A stretch of 64,000 nt of DNA from Aldrovandia affinis. Taxonomy: Eukaryota > Chordata > Actinopteri > Notacanthiformes > Halosauridae. This document shows positions 22,717 to 36,079 of the stretch, piece after piece. The stretch covers positions 7,210,674-7,274,673 of the forward strand of contig JAINUG010000026.1 in the NCBI GenBank assembly GCA_029706075.1, in the 5' to 3' direction. The notes beneath the pieces are model-generated. The model was not told the DNA's origin. It saw only the letters and a list, made by a program, of their open reading frames with translations, and did no database searches. Position 1 is the first letter of the stretch. Each line of letters begins with the position of its first letter. A program made the position numbers and the translations under genes.

Positions 22717-25700
22717 GTTATGATCAAAATAGACTGACTTCATCAAAAAGACACCAGGAGACTACTGATAAGTTTAATATATTCATACTTTTAACATAGC
22801 CAGCACGTATAGCAAAAATTGTAATCTGTTTGTGTATCGTGAGACGGTTCTGTAACGTGAAAGTAATGATTATCTGAGGTGTTTGTTCGGAGTTGTTCAC
22901 TCAAAAAGCTATGAACGTCATTTTGGTAATCATTTGACGATTAACTGTCATGAAATATTACTTTTGCCCATATTTTGTTGTGTTTTCATTATGCACATAT
23001 GACAAAATTGTAAACAATCAAGTTACTTTGCAGTGGGGAGTGAACACTTTCATGTTTCATTGCTTTTAATTATATACAGCCTTGCAAACAACCAGGAATA
23101 ATTTAGACCACCATGAAGCCCAGTTTCTTAACGATGTATGACATGTTTGTCAACATCAAAGTTCCTAAGATTTAGGTCTCTCTTGATATAATTTGATATA
23201 ATTTGAAATGGGCTTCTTGTTGCCAGAGTGGGGCAGAGTTATTTTTAATAAAATGATTATAAAAAATCCCAGCTCTTAGTGTTCCTTGGCGTGGTTTTGA
23301 AAATAGCCTTAGTTTGCAACTTTGAATTTTTGTTAACCTTTTACATCCAGGCTTGTAAGATTGTTGATATATGCAATTTAAACCATTTCAGCTGCAAATC
23401 AGACTATATAGCACAGGCGATTCTAGGATTTGACCTTTAGCGGGGCTCAGCCTCCAATGAGAATGTGAGATTGCACATGCAAAGCACAAGCCTACATTTT
23501 TATTAATTTACTGTTACATTCCCCAAAACAAAAACACCACAATGGTGGTCGCTCTCAAACTGGCAAACTAAAAAATAAACACTCCAAATGCCATGAAAAG
23601 GGGGTTTTAAAATGTGTATATGAAGGTGCCAACTGCCAACTAAAGGTCATGAAATCACCACTGTCCAATCTGCAGCAACTGTGTGCTTGCATCTGCATGG
23701 ACCAACATTTCTGTGGAATGTGTCCATGTCCGACACATTTATCAATGTTTGTCCATGCCGCAATTTAGGACCTGTGTCCTTATCCCCCAATTCGTCCGAT
23801 GAAAAGATGCTGCTGCCTGTGCTTCGCGGCCTATATCCTGCTCACTCTCTCTGTCTTAACATGTGGCTTTTCTGTCCTGCTGTCCCTCTCTCTTTCTTCA
23901 TAGGTCTCTCTGGCCTGCTCTCTCCTCCCCCATGGCCTCTGCCTCTTGTTCTCTCTCTCCTTGTACTGTGACAATCACAAACAACACTTAAAACAACACT
24001 TACTTGAAAATATTTTTCAATGTAAAAGGGTGTCATGATTAGAATGAAACTAACTTTTTGCAATATCCACTAATAAGTGTACAAAGTGTACTTCTAGAAA
24101 GTATTTAAAGTGTAAAAGGGTGGAAGAAATGGAAGAACAAAAAAACAACTAGATGTGCAGTTAGCATTCCTGTAATACATGTAAAATTATATCATGACTG
24201 GAATGAATCTACCTTCTTTCAACATCCCTTAATAATTGTTTTCCTGTCCGCCGAATAGTTTAGCTAGTTACTTGTGAGTCTACATCTGCTTAGGAGGTGA
24301 CAGAGATGCAAGAAAGGGGAAAATCATTTTGAGATGCACTACAATTAATGTGGGCAATACAGGTGCTTTCTGTGATACACTTATCAGACTACTACTTGCA
24401 AACGAAAGACTGGGAAGTACAGGACGTTGCTGACTGGATATTAAAAATGATAGCAGAGTTTGCTCATTGTTTCTTGCTGGCGCTGTTTTCAGTCAATCTA
24501 CCAGCCCGCACACTTCGGACGAGAGCCCAAAACCGAGGGGCTTAAATTAATTTTAGATAATGACTAAACATTTTCATGGGGGCTGAGATGAAAGACCCCC
24601 TAAATAGGGTCTAAAATTGCCACTGCTATATAGTATAGTGGTTCCGAAGGCTTGTGCGTGCATCTTTTATATTTTTATTTAGCTTTGGCCTGCTGTTTGA
24701 ATGTATTTCAAAATTCCAAAACTGTTTTGAAAGAATTTACAAAATAAATAATATTTTTTATTTAATCTGTGGTTTTGTTTATTTGGTCCATCTCACATTT
24801 TAGGTTACATTTTACATTCATATTACATACATTACATTACATTACTGTACATTACCATTACAGGTTCATTGTTGTATGAGTATTCTAGCCTTTTGAAATG
24901 TGCTAACTTTAGACCTCAGGGTCTGCAAAAAGCATTATTGATTACTAATATAATATATTTAATTACATTTACTAATTATTTTTATAGTACCTGTGTAGTG
25001 TGAGTAATCCTTCAATTTTTAAGAACAATTATCAGACAAACAGATGCCAACACCTACTCAGATTCAGCTCAGTCTTATTCTATCTTAAAACTTTTTTTCC
25101 GACAGGGATTTCACAAACTTGCCTGTGACTTATTGTTTTTTCCACTTCTGTGTAAATTGACTGTGATATTTATCACTCTGGTAATAGCATTTGTTTCCCT
25201 GACATTCCGGTCATTACTGCAACCGAAGGCTCCCAATCCAGCGGGCGGTAATGGCCATGATGGGTCACACAATGATATTACCACCATATTGATGTCAGCC
25301 ATTACCCAGAATCCTTGCAGTTTGTGCTGGATATCTTTCCCTTATTTAAAAATAAGAGATAGGGGGGAGAAGCAATAAAGCCCATTTTACCGAGATGTGC
25401 ACAAGGGATTTAAATAAATTTATATTCTGCCATTTGAAAGCTAATGATAATGGCATATTTCAGAAATGCTCTAAACCAATTTACTCCTAAAATGCATTCA
25501 TAGTCTCTCAAACCTAGCCTCACAGCTATACTTTACTTTAAGTGGTGCCTTTGGAGAGTACCCAAGCACTAGGGGCCTGAACTAAACTTGTGCATTGTCT
25601 CCCTCTACTTAAAAAGCCCTTGCTCATGCAAATTACTTGATGGCATACTGCTAGTGCAAAAGAAGAGCGATCCCCCAAATCTCAGTGGATTTCATGGAGT

Positions 25701-25831
25701 TATTCTTACAGTTCCTCTGGATAACCAGATAGCCAGTACACATTCCCACTATGCTAAAGGCTTCATTTTTGAATGGCAATGGTAACATAAGTCTGTCAGT
25801 GGCATTATAAGCAGGAAACAAAGTGGAGACC
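22717..25831. other. Unassigned flanking DNA inside duplication unit 1
   Basis: No coding gene recognised. Holds a pyrimidine-rich stretch at 23860-23970, a CATTA-rich stretch near 24805-24860, and a non-repetitive balanced block at 25140-25380 that could be conserved noncoding DNA. The same sequence recurs in unit 2. Confidence 0.4.
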
Positions 25832-28186
25832 ATGTTTTTGTATTCCCCTGAAGACCCCACCCTTTGTTTTGTGTGTCAGTATTTGTTTATTAAATTATCA
25901 TTTTGTTTATATTACTGCCTCCTCTGTGTTCTTGAACTTGCCTACGCCCCCTCTGCAAGGTCCGTGAGTGTCGCCCAACCCCTGGGGACACCACATATGG
26001 TGGAGAATGCGGGCAGAGGATAGGCAAGATCACATATAGGCAAGAGGAGGTAGTGCAACTGTGAGCAGGATTCAGTTTTTTTTGTTTGTGATTTTTGAAA
26101 GCGATACTCCATGATGGAAGGGGACTGAACAATGGATCCAGACATGGAGGCTTGGCTGGAGGCAGAGGGTCCCAAGCATCTGTCTAAAGCACACCAACGG
26201 TCCCTCAAAGTGTTTTTCCAGGCAAGTCCAGCCCTCAAATGCTCCTTTTTGACTGGAATGGCGCCCGGCGTTGCTGAGGCCATTGGTGAAATGGAGAAGG
26301 TGTTGAGAACCATGAAGGGGCAACAAGAGATGAGAAAAGTCCAAAAGAAGAATGGCCACTCCCGCTCGGTGGTGCCCCCTAGGGAAAAGGAAAGATCCCA
26401 GGTAGGCCACAAAAGCAGCATACTAGTGGAGTGGAAAAATGTGCTGGTTTAGAGGCAGAGTTGGGAGAGGCGCAAGCATTCATCAAGGGCCAAGAGGAAG
26501 TGATCCAAAAACTGGAGAAATTGTGTGGTGACCAGAAGGAAAACCTGGTGAAGAACCAGAGGTGGGCGGCCATGGTTGAAGACAGATGGCGAGTCACCCT
26601 CCAGGAGGTTCATGAGCTGAAGAATGTCCAGTCTGAGCTGTACAGGACAAAAGCTGAGTTGGGGACCTCGGAGGAGCGCCATCTGGTGGCCGTTGGGAGA
26701 TTGCTGCAGGAGCACACTGACTCGCTGAGAGTGCTGGGAATCATGGCTGGGGACCTGGAGAAGGACAAAGCATCCCTTGTCGATGAAGTGAGACAGGTAG
26801 AGGCCCACAACCTGGCGCTCGAAGAGAAGGTGAGAAACCTAAACAGGATGTTGGAGGACGAGCATCTGCAGGGTCTGAACATTCAGAAAGCCCAGAAACA
26901 GGCTAAAGAGGAATATGCCAGGGCCTTGGGGGATGTACAGACCAGGCTCGCCCAGAAGGAGGCGGAGCTAAAGAGAGAAGCGGAGAACCATGCGTCCGAA
27001 GCGGAGCAACTCCAGAGCCAAGTGGAGCAGGAGAGCGAGGGAAGGCAGGAGCTGGAGGCTCAGCTGGAAGAGGTGAAGTTTGTTCTAAAAGAACAAGAAG
27101 AGAAGATTTTTGTTTTGCAGGAACTGCACCAAACCACCTCTGCAGCCCTCCTGACTGAACAAAAGGAAAATGAAGAGCTCCCTGTTTTGAAAGAGCAACT
27201 GCGTGATTTAAAGCAGAGGCTGGACCAAAAAGAAGCCCAGCAGCGGGCCACGGAGAACTCTTTTTGTGAAGTCCTGAAGGTAAAAACTGAGACTCTGCTG
27301 GACCTACAAGACCGACTGGAAGGGGTGAGTGAAGAGCTGGGATGTGCAAAGTGTATTCCTGTCACCAAAGACGCTAGCACGCAGGTGGAGGTCTCGCAGC
27401 CAGCGGAGCTGGGAGGAGATGATGACCAGACGTTGGAGTCGGAGCGGGATAGATGGTCCTCAGTCCCACTCGACCTGCAGGACCTTGGAAGGGGACTGGA
27501 GGAGCAGTATGCTGACGAGGAGCTATGGTTGGACCATGGTGTGGAGGAAAACCTCTTGGCCATGGCTGAGGCCGGGTGGAACACCCAACCATTTCCTGAC
27601 CTGGTGAGTCCATCCCCTTCCATAAAGTTTAAAAGGGAAAAGACTAGAGGTTCTCACCTGAAGAGAAAGAACGGGCGTGAAAGTAAAGGGAATGACTGTA
27701 TGAAAAGTTTATGGAAAGGGGATTTGAAGACTAATGTGGAAAATAACTTTAAGGAGAATGCTAACTCTGTTTTGAAGAGCATGTTTTCCCCGGTTACCAA
27801 ACCTGACTATCGGGAAGCAGCCTGGAAGGGGCAGAAAAGGCCAAAGAGCGGACCACGGAGTGAGAGACGGCACAAAGTGCGCTGGTGGAGCCATGGAACG
27901 TTGGTGAAGCCCAGAGCCTGAGGGGTGATTGTCCGGTCCATGAAGCACAGACCCAGTACCCACATGTGGCCAGTTGGGGGCAGACATGGTGAGCAACTTG
28001 CGCCACTTACTAATGTCTGTCAGAGGCTGTTTCAGGTGATGAATGGAATCTGGACATTTGATCCCGGCGGAGCACTGCCGGAGTGGACCTGGAGAGGGGG
28101 GCCCTCCTGGTTGGACATAGGCCGCTCAGCCTTCCCGAGGTCAGAGCTGAGGAGGAGGGTGTCGCCCAACCCCTGGGGACACCACA
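25832..28186 (+). mobile_element. LTR element with coiled-coil coding region (copy 2, partial 5' LTR)
   Basis: Arose with the tandem duplication rather than by a second insertion: it carries only the last 164 bp of the 5' LTR (to 25995), then the same TGGTGGAGAATGCGGGC site, body and right end, followed by the same cagt (28187-28190). The coding region stays open for longer here than in copy 1. Fossil of recent origin. Confidence 0.8.
26132..27921 (+). pseudogene. Coiled-coil coding region of the LTR element, copy 2 (fossil)
   Basis: Near-identical to copy 1 and the better preserved of the two; one continuous stretch of 496 codons (26431-27921) covers most of it. Order: helical N-terminus, about 300 residues of coiled coil (for example LEEKVRNLNRMLEDEHLQGL), an acidic linker (STQVEVSQPAELGGDDDQTL), then a basic tail (PKSGPRSERRHKVRWWSHG). 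Similarity to golgin- or myosin-tail-like proteins reflects coiled-coil composition, not proven homology. About one break. Confidence 0.6.
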
Positions 28187-28190
28187 CAGT

Positions 28191-31100
28191 GTTATGATCA
28201 AAATAGACTGACTTCATCAAAAGACACCAGGAGACTACTGATAAGTTTAATATATTCATACTTTTAACATAGCCAGCACGTATAGCAAAAATTGTAATCT
28301 GTTTGTGTATCGTGAGACGGTTCTGTAACGTGAAAGTAATGATTATCTGAGGTGTTTGTTCGGAGTTGTTCACTCAAAAAGCTATGAACGTCATTTTGGT
28401 AATCATTTGACGATTAACTGTCATGAAATATTACTTTTGCCCATATTTTGTTGTGTTTTCATTATGCACATATGACAAAATTGTAAACAATCAAGTTACT
28501 TTGCAGTGGGGAGTGAACACTTTCATGTTTCATTGCTTTTAATTATATACAGCCTTGCAAACAACCAGGAATAATTTAGACCACCATGAAGCCCAGTTTC
28601 TTAACGATGTATGACATGTTTGTCAACATCAAAGTTCCTAAGATTTAGGTCTCTCTTGATATAATTTGATATAATTTGAAATGGGCTTCTTGTTGCCAGA
28701 GTGGGGCAGAGTTATTTTTTTAATAAAATGATTATAAAAAAATCCCAGCTCTTAGTGTTCCTTGGCGTGGTTTTGAAAATAGCCTTAGTTTGCAACTTTG
28801 AATTTTTGTTAACCTTTTACATCCAGGCTTGTAAGATTGTTGATATATGCAATTTAAACCATTTCAGCTGCAAATCAGACTATATAGCACAGGCGATTCT
28901 AGGATTTGACCTTTAGCGGGGCTCAGCCTCCAATGAGAATGTGAGATTGCACATGCAAAGCACAAGCCTACATTTTTTATTAATTTACTGTTACATTCCC
29001 CAAAACAAAAACACCACAATGGTGGTCGCTCTCAAACTGGCAAACTAAAAAATAAACACTCCAAATGCCATGAAAAGGGGGTTTTAAAATGTGTATATGA
29101 AGGTGCCAACTGCCAACTAAAGGTCATGAAATCACCACTGTCCAATCTGCAGCAACTGTGTGCTTGCATCTGCATGGACCAACATTTCTGTGGAATGTGT
29201 CCATGTCCGACACATTTATCAATGTTTGTCCATGCCGCAATTTAGGACCTGTGTCCTTATCCCCCAATTCGTTCCGATGAAAAGATGCTGCTGCCTGTGC
29301 TTCGCGGCCTATATCCTGCTCACTCTCTCTGTCTTAACATGTGGCTTTTCTGTCCTGCTGTCCCTCTCTCTTTCTTCATAGGTCTCTCTGGCCTGCTCTC
29401 TCCTCCCCCATGGCCTCTGCCTCTTGTTCTCTCTCTCCTTGTACTGTGACAATCACAAACAACACTTAAAACAACACTTACTTGAAAATATTTTTCAATG
29501 TAAAAGGGTGTCATGATTAGAATGAAACTAACTTTTTGCAATATCCACTAATAAGTGTACAAAGTGTACTTCTAGAAAGTATTTAAAGTGTAAAGGGTGG
29601 AAGAAATGGAAGAACAAAAAAACAACTAGATGTGCAGTTAGCATTCCTGTAATACATGTAAAATTATATCATGACTGGAATGAATCTACCTTCTTTCAAC
29701 ATCCCTTAATAATTGTTTTCCTGTCCGCCGAATAGTTTAGCTAGTTACTTGTGAGTCTACATCTGCTTAGGAGGTGACAGAGATGCAAGAAAGGGGAAAA
29801 TCATTTTGAGATGCACTACAATTAATGTGGGCAATACAGGTGCTTTCTGTGATACACTTATCAGACTACTACTTGCAAACGAAAGACTGGGAAGTACAGG
29901 ACGTTGCTGACTGGATATTAAAAATGATAGCAGAGTTTGCTCATTGTTTCTTGCTGGCGCTGTTTTCAGTCAATCTACCAGCCCGCACACTTCGGACGAG
30001 AGCCCAAAACCAGGGGCTTAAATTAATTTTAGATAATGACTAAACATTTTCATGGGGGCTGAGATGAAAGACCCCCTAAATAGGGTCTAAAATTGCCACT
30101 GCTATATAGTATAGTGGTTCCGAAGGCTTGTGCGTGCATCTTTTATATTTTTATTTAGCTTTGGCCTGCTGTTTGAATGTATTTCAAAATTCCAAAACTG
30201 TTTTGAAAGAATTTACAAAATAAATAATATTTTTATTTAATCTGTGGTTTTGTTTATTTGGTCCATCTCACATTTTAGGTTACATTTTACATTCATATTA
30301 CATACATTACATTACATTACTGTACATTACCATTACAGGTTCATTGTTGTATGAGTATTCTAGCCTTTTGAAATGTGCTAACTTTAGACCTCAGGGTCTG
30401 CAAAAAGCATTATTGATTACTAATATAATATATTTAATTACATTTACTAATTATTTTTATAGTACCTGTGTAGTGTGAGTAATCCTTCAATTTTTAAGAA
30501 CAATTATCAGACAAACAGATGCCAACACCTACTCAGATTCAGCTCAGTCTTATTCTATCTTAAAACTTTTTTTCCGACAGGGATTTCACAAACTTGCCTG
30601 TGACTTATTGTTTTTTTCCACTTCTGTGTAAATTGACTGTGATATTTATCACTCTGGTAATAGCATTTGTTTCCCTGACATTCCGGTCATTACTGCAACC
30701 GAAGGCTCCCAATCCAGCGGGCGGTAATGGCCATGATGGGTCACACAATGATATTACCACCATATTGATGTCAGCCATTACCCAGAATCCTTGCAGTTTG
30801 TGCTGGATATCTTTCCCTTATTTAAAAATAAGAGATAGGGGGGAGAAGCAATAAAGCCCATTTTACCGAGATGTGCACAAGGGATTTAAATAAATTTATA
30901 TTCTGCCATTTGAAAGCTAATGATAATGGCATATTTCAGAAATGCTCTAAACCAATTTACTCCTAAAATGCATTCATAGTCTCTCAAACCTAGCCTCACA
31001 GCTATACTTTACTTTAAGTGGTGCCTTTGGAGAGTACCCAAGCACTAGGGGCCTGAACTAAACTTGTGCATTGTCTCCCTCTACTTAAAAAGCCCTTGCT

Positions 31101-31308
31101 CATGCAAATTACTTGATGGCATACTGCTAGTGCAAAAGAAGAGCGATCCCCCAAATCTCAGTGGATTTCATGGAGTTATTCTTACAGTTCCTCTGGATAA
31201 CCAGATAGCCAGTACACATTCCCACTATGCTAAAGGCTTCATTTTTGAATGGCAATGGTAACATAAGTCTGTCAGTGGCATTATAAGCAGGAAACAAAGT
31301 GGAGACCA
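28191..31308. other. Unassigned flanking DNA inside duplication unit 2
   Basis: Repeats 22717-25831 with the same features: pyrimidine-rich stretch, CATTA-rich stretch and the candidate conserved block at about 30606-30845. No gene recognised. Confidence 0.4.
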
Positions 31309-31855
31309 CTCAGAGACCTGTTAAAACTGCACTTAGTGAATAAGTGGAGCTAATTGCTGTGGAATTCATGGTGACAGAGGGGAGGGTGCAGAGCAAGGAT
31401 CATACCCACTAAGACAACAATGATCAATTTTCAGACTTGGAGGGAAAAAAATATATTAAAATGGCTTTAACCGGGTTGGGACCCTGATTAACTACAGCGG
31501 CAAGGTTATTAATGACATAGCCACAATCCCGGGGGAAGGTGTAGTCAGACGCTCCTGAACAGGATTAGAGAGGAAAGTGTCTCAGCAAATAGGGCTGCAA
31601 TGCATTGTGGTCACCCTGACAGTGGTAGTTGGTGAGCCCAGGCATTAATCAAAGAGATGCTGCAAGTTGATAGCTGGGATCTTCTGGGTATTCTCGGTGC
31701 CTATGGCTGTGAAGGGCCGCCATTGATATTTTTACATTTATTTTTTATTTTCTAACCAGCATTTCAAGCTTTTTTTTGCTATGGTCTCTCAGACAGTTAA
31801 GGTTTTGGAATGAATGAATATTAATTAATGAATATTTTATTAGAGTGTTCTCCCG
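31309..31855. other. Possible conserved noncoding block
   Basis: Balanced composition, no repeat family recognised and no open frame. Words such as gattaactacagcggcaagg and gcattaatcaaagagatgct read like dense transcription-factor-site DNA. Conservation cannot be judged from one sequence. Confidence 0.25.
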
Positions 31856-31857
31856 AA

Positions 31858-32218
31858 GGCCTCCCGCGTGGTCCAGTGGTTACAACGTTCGTCACTGGCC
31901 ATGGCGACCAGGGTTCAATTCCCCAAGTCGGCTCTGACCGGCAGTGCCACCGGGGGCGGTGATTGGCTGTCTGCCCCAGGGAGGGGGGAGTGAAGCTTAC
32001 AGGATGTTCGCTGTGCACAGGAGTGGCTCTGGAGTGGCTCTGGAGTGCCGGGTTACAGTCGATGGCCTGGCAAGTGCCGTCTCAGAGGAGACGATACTTT
32101 GCCTTCGTCACTACCGGTCACAGGGCTACAGCAGCAAACTCACATTACAAGGGGGGGATTGACTTGAAAAATATCAGGTGTAATTGGGAGAAAATTATGT
32201 TTTTCTTAAAAAAAACAT
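31858..32218 (+). repeat. tRNA-headed SINE
   Basis: The head cctcccgcgtggtccagtgg...cagggttcaattccccaagt carries A-box- and B-box-like parts. The body has ctgtctgccccagggagggg, and the tail is 'taattgggagaaaattatg' followed by an A-rich run. The copy at 43999-44372 is the same family. Two adjacent ggagtggctct units near 32020-32045 are a small internal duplication. Confidence 0.75.
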
Positions 32219-32820
32219 AAGAGCCAATCACTTATAGGATTATAAGACACTGTATTATCATTATACACTACAGCAATCTTATTCTTAGCAACACAGAGGT
32301 AATAGTACCTGCGACAGGGAAAGGGTTATTACAAATAAGGTTATTGATTGGATCAAGTGCATAAGTATAAAGCATTGGGGGCTATAGGTCTGGGATCTAT
32401 CTTTCATTTCCTCTACCTACGTTTGACAGAGTCATAAAGAGACAATTTACAGAGTGACAACTGATATCAGTATTGGCACTTGGTGCTGAAAGAAACACGA
32501 CAGTAGGCTCCGAACGGAAATCTGTGTTCACAGGCCCAGCAGTCACAGGAATATTTCAAAATACCCACAAGTCTAACTGTGCACAAGCCTCACTTTTTTT
32601 GCAGTTTGAGTCATTAACCTTTTATACGATACATGGAGGCTCCTGGGGGTGATGAAAATAAAGTTAATTGTATTTATTTATATATTTATTTGTTTTGCAG
32701 ATGCATGGACAGTCCAAGACTTGAGTCTTTGAAAGGAATATCATTCCACTACTAGGGGAAGAATGAGCAGGTCCTTGCTATGAAACTTACCAGATAAGAG
32801 ATGATACCTAAGTGAGCCAG
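32219..32820. other. Unassigned noncoding stretch
   Basis: No coding frame or element ends recognised. Confidence 0.35.
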
Positions 32821-32821
32821 T

Positions 32822-33265
32822 GTGGTTAAGGGCCTGATGAGCTAGTAATGTGGTTTTGGAGCACACATGCTCCGATGGAAAAAACTCCCATTATCTGGAG
32901 ATGCTTCTCTGCTTCAGGGACTGGAAAACCTGTCAAAATAGAGCGGAAAATGGATGGCGCAAGATATAGACAAACTTGAAGGAAAACCTGCTGCAGTCTG
33001 CAAGAGACTTGGGACTTGGGAGATTTATATTCCAGCAGGACAATGATGACCCAAAGCATACAGCAAAAGCCACATTGGAGTGGTTTAAAAACAAAAAGAG
33101 CTATGTTCTGGAGTGGTCCGGTCAAAGCCCAGACCTCAATCCCATTAAGAATCTGTGAAAAGATTCGAAAATTGCTGTTCACCACCATTGTCGGGGAGGT
33201 GCATTTTGATCATCCTGCACAGGCAAACAGAATGTGGCCCAGCCTAACCTAAATTCTAATAAACA
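32822..33265 (+). mobile_element. Tc1-like transposon remnant (C-terminal transposase)
   Basis: The plus strand encodes [20 protein letters not shown] and [17 protein letters not shown], the second catalytic Asp region and the conserved PDLNPIE(N)L end of a Tc1-like DDE domain (an inserted residue in DNDDPKH and a K for E are visible). The upstream part (32822-32975) is the decayed middle of the gene. No inverted repeats found. Confidence 0.82.
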
Positions 33266-33554
33266 AACCATGGTGCCATCATTGACAGGTTTATTACTCT
33301 ATGAATGAAACCAGGGCACTAAGGTATGTCACTTTGGCAGCCAGCGCAGTCCATATTAGATCAGCACACCAAACTCACACGCTTATGTCACACACCACAA
33401 TTTCAGGGTTCTACCTACAAGCTGGAAATTATGTATCAGGGAGAAAATAATTATAGCCCACAAGATTGAAAGTGGAGGTCAACATTGATGTCTCTCCAAA
33501 TATCAGCTCAACTAATATCTCTGTATAAACTAAGCTGTCTTCCCCAGGCCCTAT

Positions 33555-33850
33555 TGTTACAATCCAAGGTCGGGTGGACCGAACAAAGTGGAGACCAGGC
33601 AAGTTTTCGGTGCAAAAAAATGATTTATTACACCTGGATACTAACAACAAAAGAATACTACTGATTTAAGAAATTACATGGTGACATCCATTCGGCTGGA
33701 CTGGGAGCTCTCGACCGACTCCACCGTCTGGCCTTATATAGCTCCTCCAATTGATTAATTAAGCCCCGCCACCTGCTGGCCAAACACTGTCCTGCACAGA
33801 AAGACAAAAAGCAGTAGACAGCAACAGGGGCCAAGCACAAACATGTTAGT
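33555..33850 (-). repeat. 3' LTR of the Gypsy fossil
   Basis: Matches the 5' LTR over about 295 bp with roughly ten substitutions. Starts tgttacaatccaaggtcggg on the plus strand. Confidence 0.85.
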
Positions 33851-34103
33851 GCCCTTAAGAAGGCTGGCCTACGAGGCAGCCAAAACACACAACTCCAAAC
33901 ACACAACACACAACTAAGATTTTGCGTTTTTAAAATGGGACACGATAAAAACGCAGTTCAGCCGGTTCAGCGCCAGCGACATCAATGTCGCGCTCAACCA
34001 CATTGGTTTGGGATGGCACGTCGGCAAACAAGGACAAACGCTAATTAATTAAACTGACAATGTCAGAGCATTGTTCCTCAGTTAGATAAAACAACTGGGA
34101 CTC

Positions 34104-35492
34104 TTATGTGGCGAGATATTCCGAATTTTTTAATCGCCCCTGAAACACGGGCTCATCAGGTAATTCAAAGTCTTCAGTTTTGTTAGAACCAGGGAGGCTG
34201 TCAGCAATGCTGTTACTGAAGGAAGCAACCGAGCGATGCAACAACTCACCGGTTTGGACAAACGAACGGCTAACCGTGGACACAGGCTTCACGGCTACGT
34301 CGCTCTCCCCATTTCCTGTATCAACAGTGGTAGACTCAGGAGCGTAAAAAGGTTTCATTAAGTTAATGTGACACAACTGAAACTTCTTCCTTCGATCAGG
34401 AGTATGGACTAAATAATTCAAATTTGACACACAACGATCCACAGTGTAAGGACCGCAATACTTAGCCTGGAATGGGGGACCAAGTATAGGCAACAATGTC
34501 AACACTTGATCACCAGGCTGAAATTTCCGGCTTTCAGCCTTGCCATCATAACGGGATTTCATTTTAGACTGTGCAACAGATAGGTTTTCTTTCATAAACT
34601 CGCACGCTCTATACAGCCTCAGACGGAAGTCATTAACATAGGACAATCAAATGTAATGGACCCCTCACAGTATGTCCAAAGACCAAATTGTTCGTACTAA
34701 AACCAGCGCTTTCCTGCACTACTTCACGAATGGCCAGCAACATCCAGGGCAATCCACTCCCCCAATCACGGGAAAATTCAATACAATAAGACCACAACAT
34801 GGATTTTAAAGTGTGATGAAAACGTTCTAGAACACCTTGACTTTGGGGGTGATACGCGCTCGACAAATTATGTGTGATGTGTCGTTTTTTCAAAAACTGA
34901 GAAAATGCTCGGGAGGTGAAATTTGAGCCTTGATCAGTTTGAATCGTCTTGGCTATGCCGAAGATGAAAGTGCTTTAATGATGTTTTTGGCTTTAATTGC
35001 GTGCAGAGGCAAGGCAGGATATCTAGTGCTTTTGCACATCACAGTCAACAAATATTGATTTCCTCCTTGAGATATTGGAAGGGGGCCAACACAATCCAAA
35101 ATCAGGTAATCAAAAGGATTTTCCTCCATCACAGGGATGGGCTCAAGAGGTGCAGGGCGAATTTTCCTATTCGGTTTACTGGAGACTTGACAAACATGAC
35201 ACGTTTTAATATACACTGAAATGTCACGTTTCAATTTGGGCCAGTAGAATTGACGGAGAACACGGTCGTATATTTTACGGACACCCAAATGCCCAGACGA
35301 ACCAGCATGCGCCACACGCGTTACCTCACCTCTGAATTGTAACGGCAGTACAATTTGCGTGATTTGGACATCGTCTAACAGAGCGGGGTGTAACAGCCAT
35401 TTGCGCAACAGTAAACCGTCCTGCATATGATAACCCGATTCAGTTTTTTCAAGTTCGGCGTCTGAACGAATCATGTCGAATAAAGTAGTCAA
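34104..35492 (-). pseudogene. Integrase region of the Gypsy fossil
   Basis: Domain order on the minus strand: an HHCC-type zinc-binding region (HAGSSGHLGVRKIYDRVLRQ...CHVCQ), the start of the DDE catalytic core (DYLILDCVGPLP), the later core (SSAYHPQSQGVLERFHHTLK, with the conserved Glu) and the C-terminal GPY/F-type domain (FQAKYCGPYTVDRCVSNLNY). Integrase inserts the cDNA copy. The domain set is clear; the fossil is broken. Confidence 0.85.
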
Positions 35493-35513
35493 AGTAGGGT
35501 CAGACTCATTTGG

Positions 35514-36070
35514 CTATGGCTTAATGGGTACATCAGGGGATAGAGTAATCACCTTTACGTCAGAGGATTCACCCTCTGTGAGGATCGTATCCATGACACA
35601 TGGCTGTTCCGCCTCACGCTTGGCCATGGAGCGCGTCAGCACACAGGCTGTGAAAACCTGCGGGTGTCGGCCGGCAACCTCATCCAGCTCCCCAGACGTT
35701 GTCGGCTCGGCTTTCAACCGCAGAGGTGGAGTAATGTCTTTCCAGACAAAACCCTTAACCAGATAATTCCCGAGGATAACTTGCACACCCTCTACAGGTA
35801 GGGATGGTCTCACTCCTACAACGACGTTGCCCTGTATTAGATCAGTACATAGGTGAATTTTATGCAAAGGAACATTCACTGTAGTCATTTCTACGGCATG
35901 AACCATCACGCTTTCCCCAGTAGCAGTCTCATCATCGAAAGGCAAAACACCATCTAAGATGAAGCTCTGTAATGCCCCTGTATCCCGTAACACGCGCACC
36001 GGCTTTCTCTCCTGACACCCCTGCAAAGACACAAAACCGTCAGTAACAAAAGGAGCAAAATCAGGGTCAG
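35514..36070 (-). pseudogene. Retropepsin-like protease region of the Gypsy fossil
   Basis: Contains RVLRDTGALQSFILDGVLPF, the DTGA active-site motif of an aspartic protease, and downstream VILGNYLVKGFVWKDITPPL, the ILG(N/D) flap-side motif. Fossil part of a Gypsy pol gene. Confidence 0.8.
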
Positions 36071-36079
36071 GAACACTGG

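Larger units (their letters stand above)
20360..25831. repeat. Tandem duplication, unit 1 (about 5.47 kb)
   Basis: The sequence from tgtttttgtattcccctgaa (20361) to aaacaaagtggagacc (25831) is repeated directly as unit 2. It starts inside the 5' LTR of the coiled-coil element and covers that element's body, its right end and about 3.1 kb of flanking DNA. The junction has 1-bp shared A and no longer homology. Confidence 0.95.
25832..31308. repeat. Tandem duplication, unit 2 (about 5.48 kb)
   Basis: Direct repeat of 20360-25831 with well over 99% identity by eye. Outside the coding part almost every difference I noticed is a 1-3 base length change in a homopolymer run, with very few substitutions. 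This fits a very recent duplication, or sequencing and assembly error. Confidence 0.95.
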
